A DNA stretch of 64,000 bases from Staphylococcus lloydii (lineage in GTDB: Bacteria > Bacillota > Bacilli > Staphylococcales > Staphylococcaceae), in assembly GCF_015775975.1 (NCBI RefSeq), contig NZ_CP064056.1:1922001-1986000 (forward strand). Direction: 5' to 3'. The notes under the pieces were generated by a model. The model saw only the letters and a program-made list of their open reading frames with translations, ran no database searches and had not been told where the DNA came from. Position numbers and translations under genes: made by a program. Positions 1 through 11,483 of this stretch are shown here, in pieces. Every line of letters starts with the position of its first letter. The stretch's first letter is position 1.

Positions 1-569
1 TCAAAATCCATAACGCCTTGAATACGTTTACTTTCCATCTCATTAAATGCGCCTTCACTACCAGCGATTGTTACAAGTTGTCGTATTTCTTCTTTAGAAT
101 ATTTTTGTTCACTTTCCTGATTTTTTGTTAATGCGTGATGAATACTATCCGTTAGTCCGTTTAGAATCATAGTTATGGGTTTAAAGATCATTGTAATCAA
201 TTTTAGTGGCCCATAAATAAAACGACCGACTCCATTCGGAATTGATGCTGCAATAGATTTCGGAATGACTTCACCTATTAATATAACTGCTATAATTGAC
301 AGTATAATTGTGCCAATAATATTCAAACTATGATTAATTGCGACAATAGTCATTAACGTTAAAATCAATAAATTCACTATTGTGTTGCACACTAAAATTG
401 TCGTTATAAAATCACTTGGTTTATGTAAAAAATCTAATAGCTTTTGTGCTTTTTTATTTCCTTGTTGTGCTTCTTCGCTTAATTTAATTTTATTTATAGC
501 AGTCAATGCTGTTTCACTACTTGAAAAGAAAAACGAGGCTAACAATAAAATGATTATCGATATAACCAA
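1..569 (-). CDS. CNNM/CBS-domain membrane protein (hemolysin C-like, Mg2+ export type), C-terminus cut off
   Basis: The reverse strand encodes the N-terminal ~189 residues of a CNNM transmembrane protein; the C-terminal CBS domains lie off the left edge. A hydrophobic first helix is followed by the family motif FFFSSSETALTA, two more hydrophobic stretches, the IGEVIPKS motif after a long helix, and the start of the CBS linker (EEIRQLVTIAGSEGAF). I chose the TTG at 567-569: an upstream in-frame stop leaves little room and AAGGGG sits about 9 nt before it. Family members (e.g. MpfA/MpfB of S. aureus) are linked to magnesium efflux. In S. aureus a paralogue also lies just past sufB, so this is probably the MpfB-type orthologue. 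Partial gene; exact substrate inferred. Confidence 0.8.
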   Translation of the reverse strand, partial: MVISIIILLLASFFFSSSETALTAINKIKLSEEAQQGNKKAQKLLDFLHKPSDFITTILVCNTIVNLLILTLMTIVAINHSLNIIGTIILSIIAVILIGEVIPKSIAASIPNGVGRFIYGPLKLITMIFKPITMILNGLTDSIHHALTKNQESEQKYSKEEIRQLVTIAGSEGAFNEMESKRIQGVMDF

Positions 570-814
570 AAAGCATATCCCCTTCGTTATGTTTTATTTG
601 CTGTTTTAATACTTATTCCCTAACACATTTACTAAAAACAACTTTGTTAATGAAATAACTTAATTCTGACTCTCATTTTTATTCATCAGAATGTATGTAT
701 TCAATATAGTTTAACACGATACCTACGCTTAATGTTAAACATAAAGTGTTCTAGATCAAAATTCATTTATTCTGTTAATCTTGAACTTGCGTCATTTTCA
801 CTCGTCATAACGAT
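570..814. other. Intergenic region between CNNM gene and suf terminator
   Basis: About 245 bases without a convincing gene. It must hold the promoter of the leftward CNNM gene, but I see no clear -35/-10 pair. Confidence 0.4.
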
Positions 815-841
815 AAAAAAGAGGCGCCCGAAGGACACCTC
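815..841 (-). terminator. Rho-independent terminator of the suf operon
   Basis: On the minus strand a 9-bp stem (GAGGTGTCC / GGGCGCCTC, two G-U pairs) is closed by a TTCG tetraloop and followed by TTTTTT. It lies 34 nt downstream of the sufB stop, so it ends sufCDSUB. Confidence 0.85.
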
Positions 842-874
842 TATATATTATCTTTACACAATAGATTCGATTTA

Positions 875-2272
875 TTAACCGATTGAACCTTCCATTTCGA
901 ATTTGATTAGTCGGTTCATTTCAACTGCGTATTCCATTGGTAATTCTTTTGTGAATGGTTCAATGAAGCCCATTACGATCATTTCTGTCGCTTCTTCCTC
1001 TGAAATACCACGACTCATTAGATAGAATAACTGTTCTTCAGAAACTTTAGACACTTTCGCTTCGTGTTCTAATGAGATGTTATCGTTAAATACTTCGTTG
1101 TAAGGAATAGTATCAGAAGTTGATTCATTATCTAAAATCAACGTATCACATTCAATATTTGAACGTGCACCTTTCGCTTTACGTCCGAAGTGAACGATAC
1201 CACGATAAACAACTTTTCCGCCATCTTTTGAAATAGATTTTGAAACAATTGTTGAAGAAGTATTTGGTGCTTTGTGAATCATTTTCGCACCGGCATCTTG
1301 TACTTGACCTTTACCTGCAAAGGCAATTGATAAAGTACTACCTTTAGCACCTTCGCCCATAAGGACACAGTTAGGGTATTTCATTGTTAACTTAGAACCT
1401 AAGTTACCGTCTACCCATTCCATATTACCATTCTCATAAACTAATGTACGTTTAGTAACTAAGTTATAAACATTGTTAGCCCAGTTTTGAATTGTAGTAT
1501 AACGCACGTGAGCATCTTTATGAACAATAATTTCAACTACTGCTGAGTGTAGTGAACTTGTTGTGTAAACTGGAGCAGTACAACCTTCTACGTAGTTTAC
1601 TGAAGCTCCTTCATCAGCAATAATTAGTGTACGTTCGAATTGACCCATATTTTCTGAGTTAATACGGAAATATGCTTGTAATGGTGTATCTAATTTAATG
1701 TTCTTAGGAACATAAATAAATGAACCACCAGACCATACAGCTGAGTTTAATGCAGAAAACTTATTGTCAGCAGCAGGTACTACTGATGCAAAGTACTCTT
1801 TGAATAATTCTTCATTTTCTCTTAAGGCACTGTCAGTATCTTTAAAGATAATACCTTTTTCTTCAAGTTCTTTTTCCATATTATGGTAAACAACTTCTGA
1901 TTCATATTGTGCAGATACACCTGCAAGGTATTTTTGTTCTGCTTCTGGAATACCTAATTTATCAAATGTACGTTTAATTTCTTCTGGAACTTCATCCCAT
2001 GAACGTTCAGCGTGTTCAGATGGTTTTACATAATACGTAATATCATCGAAGTCTAATTCAGATAAATCTCCACCCCACTGTGGCATTGGCATTTTATAGA
2101 AATACTTCAATGCTTTAAGTCTGAAATCAAGCATCCATTCTGGCTCTTCTTTCATATTGGAAATTTCTTTAACGATGTTTTCTGTTAAACCTCGTTCTGA
2201 TCTGAAAATGGAAACATCTTCTTCGTGGAAACCATATTTGTAATCTCCAACATCAGGTGCTTTCTTAGCCAT
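875..2272 (-). CDS. sufB: Fe-S cluster assembly scaffold SufB
   Basis: 465 residues, last gene of sufC-sufD-sufS-sufU-sufB. SufB is the scaffold of the SufBC2D complex, where cysteine-derived sulfur and iron are built into clusters before transfer to apoproteins in the cytosol. The central SufBD beta-helix core is clear, and the C-terminal stretch with [20 protein letters not shown] is shared with SufD in this operon ([21 protein letters not shown]), showing they are paralogues. Start is ATG at 2270-2272, 8 nt after GGAG; an in-frame GTG three codons earlier overlaps the ribosome site and is unlikely. A 190-nt gap separates it from sufU, with no terminator seen. Length matches the family. Confidence 0.97.
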   Translation of the reverse strand: MAKKAPDVGDYKYGFHEEDVSIFRSERGLTENIVKEISNMKEEPEWMLDFRLKALKYFYKMPMPQWGGDLSELDFDDITYYVKPSEHAERSWDEVPEEIKRTFDKLGIPEAEQKYLAGVSAQYESEVVYHNMEKELEEKGIIFKDTDSALRENEELFKEYFASVVPAADNKFSALNSAVWSGGSFIYVPKNIKLDTPLQAYFRINSENMGQFERTLIIADEGASVNYVEGCTAPVYTTSSLHSAVVEIIVHKDAHVRYTTIQNWANNVYNLVTKRTLVYENGNMEWVDGNLGSKLTMKYPNCVLMGEGAKGSTLSIAFAGKGQVQDAGAKMIHKAPNTSSTIVSKSISKDGGKVVYRGIVHFGRKAKGARSNIECDTLILDNESTSDTIPYNEVFNDNISLEHEAKVSKVSEEQLFYLMSRGISEEEATEMIVMGFIEPFTKELPMEYAVEMNRLIKFEMEGSIG

Positions 2273-2471
2273 GTTAATCACTCCTTTTATATATTTAAAG
2301 CCTCATCCGTGCGAGTTATATTTATTTAAAATTGTAACAAGTTGCATGGTATATTCATTTAAGCCACTACCAAGTTACATTAAACATTTGCTAGTTTAAT
2401 CACCTTAGTGTTTTCATGTTGTTTATTCTAGTGTGAATGGCATATTACACTTTGTCAACGTATTGCACTGA

Positions 2472-4167
<1,696 letters not shown>

Positions 4168-4269
4168 TTAATTAAGAATCTCTGATTAGACCTTAGTTGA
4201 AGTTACTCAAATGCACTTCATACATATTTATATCAATCACTTTATTATAAGTGACTGTGCTAAGGTTTA

Positions 4270-5577
4270 TTACTTGTTTACTTTTAATTCGATTACTTCA
4301 CGTAATTGACGTTTAACATCTTCAATCGGTAATTCTCTAACAACAGGGTCTAAGAAACCGTGAATAACAAGTCTTTCAGCTTCTCTTTGTGAGATACCGC
4401 GACTCATTAGATAATAAAGTTGTTCTGGATCAACACGGCCAACAGATGCAGCATGTCCTGCTTCAACATCATCTTCGTCAATTAATAAGATAGGGTTAGC
4501 ATCTCCACGTGCATTTTCAGACAACATTAATACACGAGACTCTTGGTTCGCGATTGATTTTGTACCACCGTGTTTGATATAACCAATACCATTAAATACA
4601 GATGATGCATTTTCACGCATAACACCATGTTTTAAAATGTAACCGTCTGTTTCTTTACCATATTGAACGATTTTAGAAGTAAGGTTTACTTTTTGATCAC
4701 CAGTACCTACTACAACTGATTTTAATTCACTTGTTGAACGGTCACCTACTAAATTAGTTGTATTATCAATAATTTGGCTACCTTCGTTCATTAAGCCTAA
4801 TGCCCAATTAATCGTAGCATCTGCATCTGCAGTACCTCTACGAATAATATGTCCAGTAAAGCCTTTATCTAAATAGTCAACTGAACCGTAAGTAATATTT
4901 GAGTTAGGCCCAGCAATTACTTCTGATACGATATTAAGTTGGTTACCTTCACCACTTGCATTTGAAAGATAGTTTTCAACGTAAGTTACTTCGGCACTTT
5001 GTTCAGTAGCTATAATAACGTGGTTATAAAAACTAGCATTTTCATCATCGTGTAATACGACATATTGAATTGGGTGTTCAACGACTACGTTTTTAGGTAC
5101 ATAGACGAAAACCCCACCATTCATTAATGCTGTGTGTAAAGCAGTAATACGGTGTTCATCGACAGATACCGCATCTTTCATATAATATTTTTGTACTAAA
5201 TCAGGATGGTTAACTAAAGCTTCTGATAAGCCTTCTACAATTACGCCATCTTTTTCAGCTGATTGAGAAACACGTGTAAAAGCTAATGAATTATTATGTT
5301 GAATAATTAAGTTTTCTGATTTATCAACATCGATAATTGCTCTAACTTCTTGAGGTAATGCATCTAAATCGTTGTACGCTTCACCTGTTGTTTCAAATTG
5401 TTTAAATGAGTCAAAATCCCATCTATTTATTTTAGTTTTATCTGGTTTTGGCATTTCTAAAGTTTCAGTTAATTTTAACGCTTCTCTACGTAATTCCGTC
5501 ATCCAAGAAGGTTCATTATGGGCTTGTGAATATTCAACAAGTTGCGCTTCAGAAATGTTCAAAGTTTCAGTCGTCAT
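4270..5577 (-). CDS. sufD: Fe-S cluster assembly protein SufD
   Basis: 435 residues, SufBD family. SufD pairs with SufB and the SufC ATPase and is needed for iron entry into the scaffold. The beta-helix core and C-terminal [14 protein letters not shown] motif resemble SufB, with the more divergent N-terminal region usual for SufD. ATG start with GGGAGG 8-9 nt upstream. It sits between sufC (97-nt gap) and sufS in the standard Gram-positive order. Confidence 0.96.
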   Translation of the reverse strand: MTTETLNISEAQLVEYSQAHNEPSWMTELRREALKLTETLEMPKPDKTKINRWDFDSFKQFETTGEAYNDLDALPQEVRAIIDVDKSENLIIQHNNSLAFTRVSQSAEKDGVIVEGLSEALVNHPDLVQKYYMKDAVSVDEHRITALHTALMNGGVFVYVPKNVVVEHPIQYVVLHDDENASFYNHVIIATEQSAEVTYVENYLSNASGEGNQLNIVSEVIAGPNSNITYGSVDYLDKGFTGHIIRRGTADADATINWALGLMNEGSQIIDNTTNLVGDRSTSELKSVVVGTGDQKVNLTSKIVQYGKETDGYILKHGVMRENASSVFNGIGYIKHGGTKSIANQESRVLMLSENARGDANPILLIDEDDVEAGHAASVGRVDPEQLYYLMSRGISQREAERLVIHGFLDPVVRELPIEDVKRQLREVIELKVNK

Positions 5578-5673
5578 ACTATTTTCCTCCCATTAAGATG
5601 ATTAGTTGTTGCCTTGATTTGGATAAACTGACTTATTAAAAATTCAGTTATACAAATTAATATGAGTTGAGAC

Positions 5674-6435
5674 TTATTCTGCAGCACCGTACTCTTCTTT
5701 AACCCATTCGTAACCTTCTTCTTCTAAACGTTTAGCTAATTCTGGTCCGCCTGATTTAACGACTTTACCACCGAACATTACATGTACTTTATCAGGTGTA
5801 ATGTAGTTTAATAGACGTTGATAGTGAGTGATGATTAATGAACCAAACTCATCTCCACGCATTTCATTAATACCTTTAGAAACAACTTTCAATGCATCGA
5901 TATCTAAACCAGAGTCGATTTCATCTAAAATTGCGAATTTTGGTTCTAACATTAATAATTGAAGAATTTCATTACGTTTTTTCTCACCGCCAGAGAAACC
6001 TTCATTTAAATAACGTTGTGCCATATCTTGATCGATGTCTAAGAAATCCATTTCTTTATCTAATTTTTTGATAAATTGCATTAAATTGATTTCTTCTCCT
6101 TCTTCACGTTTAGCATTAATTGCTGAACGCATAAAGTCAGCGTTTGTAACACCTGTAATTTCTGAAGGATACTGCATAGCTAAGAACAAGCCAGCTTTTG
6201 CACGATCGTCAACGTCAAGTTCTAATATATTCACACCGTCTAAAATAACTTCACCTTGAGTTACTTCGAAACTTGGGTGACCCATAATTGCAGATGATAA
6301 TGTTGATTTACCAGTACCATTTGGTCCCATGATTGCATGAATCTCACCAGTATTAATTGTTAAATTAACACCTTTTAAAATTTCTTTATCTTCAATAGAC
6401 ACATGTAGGTCTTTGATCTCTAATGTTGATGGCAT
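5674..6435 (-). CDS. sufC: Fe-S assembly ATPase SufC
   Basis: ABC-type ATPase, 253 residues, that drives SufBC2D conformational changes. Walker A GPNGTGKST at residues 37-45, signature FSGGEKKR at 147-154 (the usual SufC variant), Walker B FAILDEID at 167-174 and a His switch in LIITHYQR. Start is ATG at 6433-6435, 7 nt after GGAGGG; an ATG five codons upstream lies within the ribosome site. First gene of the operon, transcribed from the promoter at 6531-6559. Confidence 0.97.
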   Translation of the reverse strand: MPSTLEIKDLHVSIEDKEILKGVNLTINTGEIHAIMGPNGTGKSTLSSAIMGHPSFEVTQGEVILDGVNILELDVDDRAKAGLFLAMQYPSEITGVTNADFMRSAINAKREEGEEINLMQFIKKLDKEMDFLDIDQDMAQRYLNEGFSGGEKKRNEILQLLMLEPKFAILDEIDSGLDIDALKVVSKGINEMRGDEFGSLIITHYQRLLNYITPDKVHVMFGGKVVKSGGPELAKRLEEEGYEWVKEEYGAAE

Positions 6436-6530
6436 ACATATTCCCTCCATAATAAATAATATGTTTTCCTAACTAGTTTATAATAATTTTAATCTACAGT
6501 CAAAAAACTGCAAACGCATTACATCGTCTA

Positions 6531-6559
6531 ATTATAACGCACTTACTAGCTAATATAAA
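6531..6559 (-). promoter_or_regulatory. Predicted sigma-A promoter of the suf operon
   Basis: Minus strand: TTTATA (6554-6559), 17 bp, TATAAT (6531-6536), about 95 nt before the sufC start. The -10 is perfect and the -35 matches 4 of 6. Confidence 0.6.
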
Positions 6560-6575
6560 CCTTTTGAACTAGTAT

Positions 6576-6595
6576 TTTATAATAATTATTATAAA
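6576..6595. promoter_or_regulatory. 20-bp perfect palindrome upstream of the suf promoter, PerR/Fur-box-like operator candidate
   Basis: TTTATAATAATTATTATAAA reads the same on both strands. A 15-bp window matches the PerR consensus TTATAATnATTATAA at 14 of 15 positions. Its centre is about 60 bp upstream of the predicted suf start site. A Fur-like half-site TGATAAT(G)ATTA lies at 6634-6645. Suf genes respond to iron and oxidative stress in many bacteria, so an operator is plausible but unproven. Confidence 0.45.
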
Positions 6596-6762
6596 GCAAC
6601 TATTTTTATTAAGCCTTACTTTCTGAAAGTAACTGATAATGATTAAACGTTTGTTCTCAATAGCTATATGGACCTTTTTGCTAAACTATAAGATTAACTT
6701 ATAAGGTTATAAAACAAGTTATCTTATCATTTGTTTTCATTTTTATAGAAGTGAAATCTTAT

Positions 6763-6798
6763 AAAAAACTCCCTTTCCAGAGGATAGGGAGTTTTTTT
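6763..6798 (-). terminator. Terminator of metNIQ (near symmetric)
   Basis: ACTCCCTATCC / GGAAAGGGAGT stem flanked by A-rich and T-rich runs, 6 nt downstream of the metQ stop; it could work in both directions. Confidence 0.85.
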
Positions 6799-6803
6799 CT
6801 TTA

Positions 6804-7613
6804 TTATTTAGCTGGCACAACCGCGCCGTCATATTTTTTATTAATGTAATCTTTGATTTTTTTAGAGTGTAAAACTTCCATTAAAGCTTTAACTTTCTTA
6901 TCATCTTTGTGACCTTCTTTAACTGCAATTAAGTTAGCATAAGGATTGTCTTTAGATTTTTCTAAAGCGATCGAATCTTTACGTGGACTTAATTTTTGGT
7001 CGATAGCAAAGTTTGAGTTAATGATTACTGCGTCAGCTTTTTGATTTTGATAAATCTTAGGTAAGTACTCAGCTGATTGTTTATTGTTGAATTTAATATC
7101 TTTTTTGTTTTCTACAATATCGCTAAATTTAGCGTCTTCAATTTTCACGCCTTTTTTAATTTTAACTAATCCAGCATCTTTGAAGAATTTAATGAAACGG
7201 CCTTCTTCAGCTGGGTTATTTGAAACATAAACTGTAGCGCCTTTTGGTAAGTCTTTTAAGCTTTTATATTTTTTTGAATAAACAGCCATAGGTTCTAAGT
7301 GAACATCACCAGCTGATTCAATTTTATAATGCTTGTCTTTTTTCTCAGTGTTTAAATATGGTGTGTGTTGGAAATAGTTAGCATCGATTTCACCTTTATC
7401 TAACAATTTGTTAGGTGTTGTGTAATCGTTGATTGTTTTAATTTGTAAATCATAACCTTTATCTTTTAATAAAGGTTTAGCTTTTTCTAAAATTTCAGCA
7501 TGTGGTGATGGTGATGCACCTACTGTGATTTTTTTATCATCTCCGCCTTTACCACAAGCGGCTAATACAACTGCTAAGATTGCAACTAACGCTAAACTTA
7601 AAAACTTCTTCAT
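6804..7613 (-). CDS. metQ: Methionine ABC transporter substrate-binding lipoprotein MetQ
   Basis: 269 residues, NlpA/MetQ family. A type II signal peptide ends in the lipobox LAAC (Cys20), so the mature protein is lipid-anchored outside the membrane. It captures methionine (possibly also methionine peptides) for MetNI. Family features: VGASPSPHAEIL at the start of the mature domain, ANYFQHTPYL, and NSNFA near the C-terminal lobe. It follows metI by 18 nt. Expression is expected to fall when S-adenosylmethionine is plentiful, through the riboswitch before metN. Confidence 0.95.
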   Translation of the reverse strand: MKKFLSLALVAILAVVLAACGKGGDDKKITVGASPSPHAEILEKAKPLLKDKGYDLQIKTINDYTTPNKLLDKGEIDANYFQHTPYLNTEKKDKHYKIESAGDVHLEPMAVYSKKYKSLKDLPKGATVYVSNNPAEEGRFIKFFKDAGLVKIKKGVKIEDAKFSDIVENKKDIKFNNKQSAEYLPKIYQNQKADAVIINSNFAIDQKLSPRKDSIALEKSKDNPYANLIAVKEGHKDDKKVKALMEVLHSKKIKDYINKKYDGAVVPAK

Positions 7614-7631
7614 GTTAAGTCCCCTTTCGTT

Positions 7632-8327
7632 TTACCTTTTATCGATTTTATTTGTAGCCCAATCACCAATGAATTGGATAATAAATACTATGATTAAAAT
7701 TAAAATTGTTGATACTAAGATGACATCATTTTGGTTACGCGTAAATCCTGTTAAATATGCTAAATTCCCTAATCCTCCTGCACCTATAACACCTGCTATT
7801 GCAGTTGAACCAACTAAGGCAATTGCAGTGACAGTGATACCTGAAACCAATGCAGGCATTGCTTCTGGTAATAATACTTTTCTTACAATAGTCCAAGTAT
7901 TGGCTCCCATAGACCATGCCGCTTCAATAACACCTTTATCAATTTCCTTGAATGCTATTTCAACTAATCTAGCATAGAATGGTGCTGAACCTATGATTAA
8001 TGCTGATAATGCACCAGACGGTCCACTAATTGTCCCTAAGACGATGCTTGTAAATGGAATTAGTAGCAAAATTAAAATAATGAATGGTATCGCTCTAAAT
8101 AAGTTAACAATAAATGACACTATTGAATAAAACACTTTCGCAGTTTTAGAGTTACTTCTTGCAGAGAGGAATAATAGTACCCCTAAAATAATACCGAAAA
8201 CAAACGCAAAAATAGTTGAAATCACTGTCATGTATAACGTTTCATATGTTGCTTGCCAAACTTCAGACCATTGGACATTTGGCATTGTTATCATTTCTTG
8301 CACAATTTCTCCAAATGACTTACCCAT
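7632..8327 (-). CDS. metI: Methionine ABC transporter permease MetI
   Basis: 231 residues, five to six membrane helices. The permease EAA loop contacting the ATPase is [25 protein letters not shown] at 8325-8327 follows GGAGG by 8 nt and overlaps the end of metN by 8 bp; a longer frame would run into metN without a ribosome site. It forms the channel of the MetNIQ importer. Confidence 0.95.
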   Translation of the reverse strand: MGKSFGEIVQEMITMPNVQWSEVWQATYETLYMTVISTIFAFVFGIILGVLLFLSARSNSKTAKVFYSIVSFIVNLFRAIPFIILILLLIPFTSIVLGTISGPSGALSALIIGSAPFYARLVEIAFKEIDKGVIEAAWSMGANTWTIVRKVLLPEAMPALVSGITVTAIALVGSTAIAGVIGAGGLGNLAYLTGFTRNQNDVILVSTILILIIVFIIQFIGDWATNKIDKR

Positions 8328-9345
8328 GACGTAACACCTCCACTGATACATGTTGTGACTCTAAGTTTTCTTTGAAAGTGTCGAATTGTTCAGTACCTAC
8401 ATTTGGCAAATGTAATACTAAAAATCCAATTGAACCATTTTTACTATTTTTAATATTTGCTTCTAATATATTCACATCTATATTATGCGTTTTAGTTATA
8501 TATGAAACGATTGGTTCAGTCGTATTATTACCTACAAAGTTTAGTCTAACTATGTAATCTCCAGGTTGTAATGTATTTAATTCATCGATAGATTCATCAA
8601 AATCATCATTCAAATCGTCTTTAACAAAGCGTTTTGTCACTTGATGTTTCGGGTGTTCGAACACATCATTAACTGTCCCTTGTTCAATCACTCGTCCATT
8701 TTCCATTACTGCCACTTCATCGCAAATGCGACGAATCACATGCATTTCATGAGTGATTATTACGATTGTTATATTGCTTTGTTCCTTTATTTTCAACAAA
8801 AGATCAAGAATTTCGTCTGTCGTTTGAGGGTCTAATGCACTTGTCGCCTCATCACAAAGTAATACCGTTGGCTCATTTGCAAGTGCGCGCGCAATGCCGA
8901 CACGTTGCTTTTGCCCACCTGAAAGCTGCGAAGGATATGCATTCTCTCTTCCCTGCAAGCCTACAAGCTCAATTAATTCCTTAGCTCTCTTTTTAGCTTG
9001 TTGGCGTGATACGCCAGCAATTTCTAAAGGAAATGTAATATTGTTTAATACGGTTCTAGACCATAACAAATTAAAGTGTTGAAATATCATGCTTACTTTT
9101 TGACGTTTTTGGCGTAATGCCGATTTAGACAACTGTCCTATATTGTCACCATCAATAATGACATCACCTGATGTTGGCTCTTCTAAATTGTTTAAAAGTC
9201 TAACTAAAGTACTTTTTCCCGCTCCTGAAAAACCAATCACGCCAAAAATTGAGCCAGTTTCTATGTTTAAATCAACATGATCGACAGCAAGTACTTCTTG
9301 CTTTTTCGTCTTATAACGTTTGACGATTTGATTTAACTCAATCAT
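8320..9345 (-). CDS. metN: Methionine ABC transporter ATP-binding protein MetN
   Basis: 341 residues. Walker [10 protein letters not shown] at 38-46, signature LSGGQKQR near 142, Walker [14 protein letters not shown], and a C-terminal NIL (ACT-like) domain from about residue 265, where methionine binds to inhibit transport in the characterised homologue. First gene of metNIQ, directly behind the SAM riboswitch. Confidence 0.97.
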   Translation of the reverse strand: MIELNQIVKRYKTKKQEVLAVDHVDLNIETGSIFGVIGFSGAGKSTLVRLLNNLEEPTSGDVIIDGDNIGQLSKSALRQKRQKVSMIFQHFNLLWSRTVLNNITFPLEIAGVSRQQAKKRAKELIELVGLQGRENAYPSQLSGGQKQRVGIARALANEPTVLLCDEATSALDPQTTDEILDLLLKIKEQSNITIVIITHEMHVIRRICDEVAVMENGRVIEQGTVNDVFEHPKHQVTKRFVKDDLNDDFDESIDELNTLQPGDYIVRLNFVGNNTTEPIVSYITKTHNIDVNILEANIKNSKNGSIGFLVLHLPNVGTEQFDTFKENLESQHVSVEVLRHG

Positions 9346-9377
9346 TGCGATTGCCTCCTTGTAATGCTCGATAAACT

Positions 9378-9538
9378 AAAAAATGCTTCCCCTATCTTAT
9401 CCAGAATAGAGAAAGCAATTTATACTCTCTCTCATCTTTTAAAGTTAGCTTAACTTTATGTGAATTGGCACCATTTCTATTAATTAGACGGTTGCCGGGC
9501 TTCATAGGGCACATCCCTCCACCTCTCTCGATAAGAGT
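9378..9538 (-). promoter_or_regulatory. SAM-I riboswitch (S-box) with intrinsic terminator, controls metNIQ
   Basis: Minus-strand leader of metN. The aptamer begins with CTTATCGAGAGAGGTGGAGG, continues with GCCCGGCAACC and AATGGTGCCAATTC, and closes with AAGATGAGAG pairing back to the CTTATC strand: the conserved S-box core. The expression platform at 9384-9417 is a TGCTTTCTCTATT / GATAGGGGAAGCA hairpin followed by TTTTTT (9378-9383). In this family, SAM binding favours the terminator, so import genes are shut off when SAM is high. Confidence 0.95.
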
Positions 9539-9588
9539 TACATGATTTAATTATTTTTTATCCTACCATTGCACTAATGATTCGTCAA

Positions 9589-9891
9589 TTACTTTTTTAA
9601 ATTTTCTAACAAATAAGGAACGGACTGAAAAGCGTATAATCTTTTTAGTTCTGAACCTTTTGACATTACCATTAAAACAGGCACTGACTGAATTTCATGT
9701 TGTTGACTAAAATCAGGATGTAAATTCAAATCAATTTTAGTTATTGGCAATTTTAAAATATCATTCGCAATATCTAACATTCTTTCTGAAACCTTACACG
9801 TGCCGCATGTAGGTGTATATCCGAAAATCAAGTGTTTGTCTTCGTTGAAATGTTCTTCTACATTTACTCGTTGTTCTTTTGTTACGTTCAT
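9589..9891 (-). CDS. Thioredoxin-like protein with CGTC motif
   Basis: 100 residues, compact thioredoxin fold. The redox pair is Cys29-Gly-Thr-Cys32 in the position of the thioredoxin WCGPC motif, and the cis-proline segment is SVPVLMVM. Its start overlaps the end of the Toprim gene by 4 bp (ATGA), so they are coupled. Likely a cytosolic thiol-disulfide exchange protein; the partner is unknown. Confidence 0.85.
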   Translation of the reverse strand: MNVTKEQRVNVEEHFNEDKHLIFGYTPTCGTCKVSERMLDIANDILKLPITKIDLNLHPDFSQQHEIQSVPVLMVMSKGSELKRLYAFQSVPYLLENLKK

Positions 9892-10280
9892 GTTATCAAA
9901 CTTACCCTTTCAGCTATGTTTTCTAATTGAGCTTTGTCTATCTGCTCTTCATCTTTAACTATAAAGCCATTTTTTTCTAGTATTCTAGATAAATATTGTT
10001 TGGGACATCGTGCTACTTCACAATATTGTTTGTCTACCTTTATATGTTTACTTTCACTTAAATATCTTTTGAACCAGCTGCGAATTTTTTCGCCTTCATC
10101 ATCTGAATCAACTAAGATAAATACTTGTTTATCATAAAGTGTTTCAATCATACTATCAATTTTATCAATACTCATGGTACCGTTAGTGCAAATTATTTGT
10201 ACAGGTTCATCAAGCACTTTTTTCACTTGCGTTTTATCCGATTTACCTTCAACAACAATAACTTTATTTAATATAGTCAT
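9888..10280 (-). CDS. Small Toprim-domain protein
   Basis: 130 residues, essentially a single Toprim domain: glutamate in VIVVEGKSDK and the DxD-type motif in VFILVDSDDEGEKIRSW are the metal-binding hallmarks. Toprim domains act in primases, topoisomerases, RNase M5 and OLD nucleases; this short form resembles the RNase M5-like/primase-like group in Firmicutes, but I cannot assign a substrate. ATG at 10278-10280 has GAAGGTGG upstream; a GTG 11 codons earlier is less well placed. Confidence 0.8.
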   Translation of the reverse strand: MTILNKVIVVEGKSDKTQVKKVLDEPVQIICTNGTMSIDKIDSMIETLYDKQVFILVDSDDEGEKIRSWFKRYLSESKHIKVDKQYCEVARCPKQYLSRILEKNGFIVKDEEQIDKAQLENIAERVSLIT

Positions 10281-10410
10281 GACATCCACCTTCTCAAAGT
10301 CAATTATCAACACGCTACTATACTATTCCACCATATATTTAATCATTAAACATAAATTATGGCCAAACGGCCAAAAATATACTAAGTCTTAATAAATTTT
10401 ATACTAATAA

Positions 10411-10442
10411 TAAAAACTCCTAGATATAAATATCAAGGAGTT
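10411..10442 (-). terminator. Terminator of gcvH
   Basis: AACTCCT / AGGAGTT outer stem plus GATAT / ATATC inner stem, followed by TTTTTA, 12 nt after the gcvH stop. Confidence 0.8.
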
Positions 10443-10453
10443 CAACTTTTTAA

Positions 10454-10834
10454 TTATTCGCCAATCATTTCTGAATATTGATCAGCTGATAATAAGCTTT
10501 CTAATTGGCTTTCATCAGTAATTTCTATTTTAACCATCCAAGCTTTCTCGTATGGAGATTCATTTACAAATTCAGGGCTGTCTTCTAACTCTTCATTTGC
10601 TTCTAAGACTTTACCTGAAATAGGCGCATATAATTCTGATACAGTTTTAACTGATTCTACGCTACCAAAAGTATCTCCTTCATTAATTTCATCGTCAACC
10701 TCTGGTAATTCAACAAAAACGATATCTCCTAGTTCGTTTTGTGCGTATTCAGTAATACCAATTGTTGCTGTATTGCCTTCAATTTTAACCCATTCATGAT
10801 CTTTAGAATATTTTAATTCGCTCGGTACTGCCAC
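10454..10834 (-). CDS. gcvH: Glycine cleavage system H protein
   Basis: 126 residues, lipoyl-domain protein. The lipoylated lysine is Lys63 in [12 protein letters not shown]. GcvH shuttles the aminomethyl group among the P, T and L proteins. In Gram-positives it can also be the lipoyl donor for 2-oxoacid dehydrogenases, which may explain why it stands alone here. GGAGGGG ribosome site; monocistronic with its own terminator. Confidence 0.97.
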   Translation of the reverse strand: MAVPSELKYSKDHEWVKIEGNTATIGITEYAQNELGDIVFVELPEVDDEINEGDTFGSVESVKTVSELYAPISGKVLEANEELEDSPEFVNESPYEKAWMVKIEITDESQLESLLSADQYSEMIGE

Positions 10835-10983
10835 AAGTATCCCCTCCTATATGAATTTACACTTTTATGATGCCATATGACGATGCTTAATGGCAACTGT
10901 TTATAATAAAAACGAAACAATAAGCGACATGTAATGATAAACATGCCCTAGTGTATAAACGCCCTATTTAATATAGCTATTGC

Positions 10984-11337
10984 TTACAGCCAAGTTTCTT
11001 TATAAACTTCTTCATTAAAACCTACTGTTGCCTTGTCCCCAGATATAGCTAACGGACGTTTTACAAGCATGCCATTTTCAGCTAATAAGTCTAACTTATC
11101 GTTATCTGACATTGAGCCCAACTTATCTTTGAGCCCTAACTCACGATATTTTGCGCCGTGTGTATTAAATAGTTTATTTACTTCTAAGCCAGTGCGTTCA
11201 ATAATTTCTTTGAATTCACTTTTCGTTGGTGTGTGTTGAACAATATCAATAGGTTCGTAACTAACACCATATGCTTGTAAAAATTTAGCAGCTTTTTTAC
11301 AAGTAGTACAATTAGGATATTGGTAAAATTTAATCAT
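10984..11337 (-). CDS. ArsC/Spx-family thioredoxin-fold protein (YusI-like)
   Basis: 117 residues. The N-terminal QYPNCTTCKK carries Cys10-Thr-Thr-Cys13, and KRPL (SxxxKRP in ArsC-type proteins) lies near residue 93. It differs from Spx (which has a CxxC and global role) and from plasmid arsenate reductases; B. subtilis YusI is the closest type I recall. ATG at 11335-11337 has TAGGAGG about 8 nt upstream; an in-frame start 10 codons earlier is inside the leader. S. aureus keeps the same gene next to gcvH. Confidence 0.88.
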   Translation of the reverse strand: MIKFYQYPNCTTCKKAAKFLQAYGVSYEPIDIVQHTPTKSEFKEIIERTGLEVNKLFNTHGAKYRELGLKDKLGSMSDNDKLDLLAENGMLVKRPLAISGDKATVGFNEEVYKETWL

Positions 11338-11483
11338 GTTTCTGTACCTCCTATACGTTATTATCACTAATATAGCAGAATTATATAAAAAACGCTTCTA
11401 ATTTTAAGCTTAAAGTTTTTAATTACTTATAATTATTCGTTATAATATAAACTAATAAATTATAAAAAGGAGCGTTACTAGTT

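Noticed and set aside
382..609. 75-codon rightward frame at the left end
   Set aside because: Opposite-strand shadow of the CNNM membrane protein.
7525..7977. 150-codon rightward frame over metQ/metI
   Set aside because: Antisense of the met genes; low-complexity composition and no start signal.
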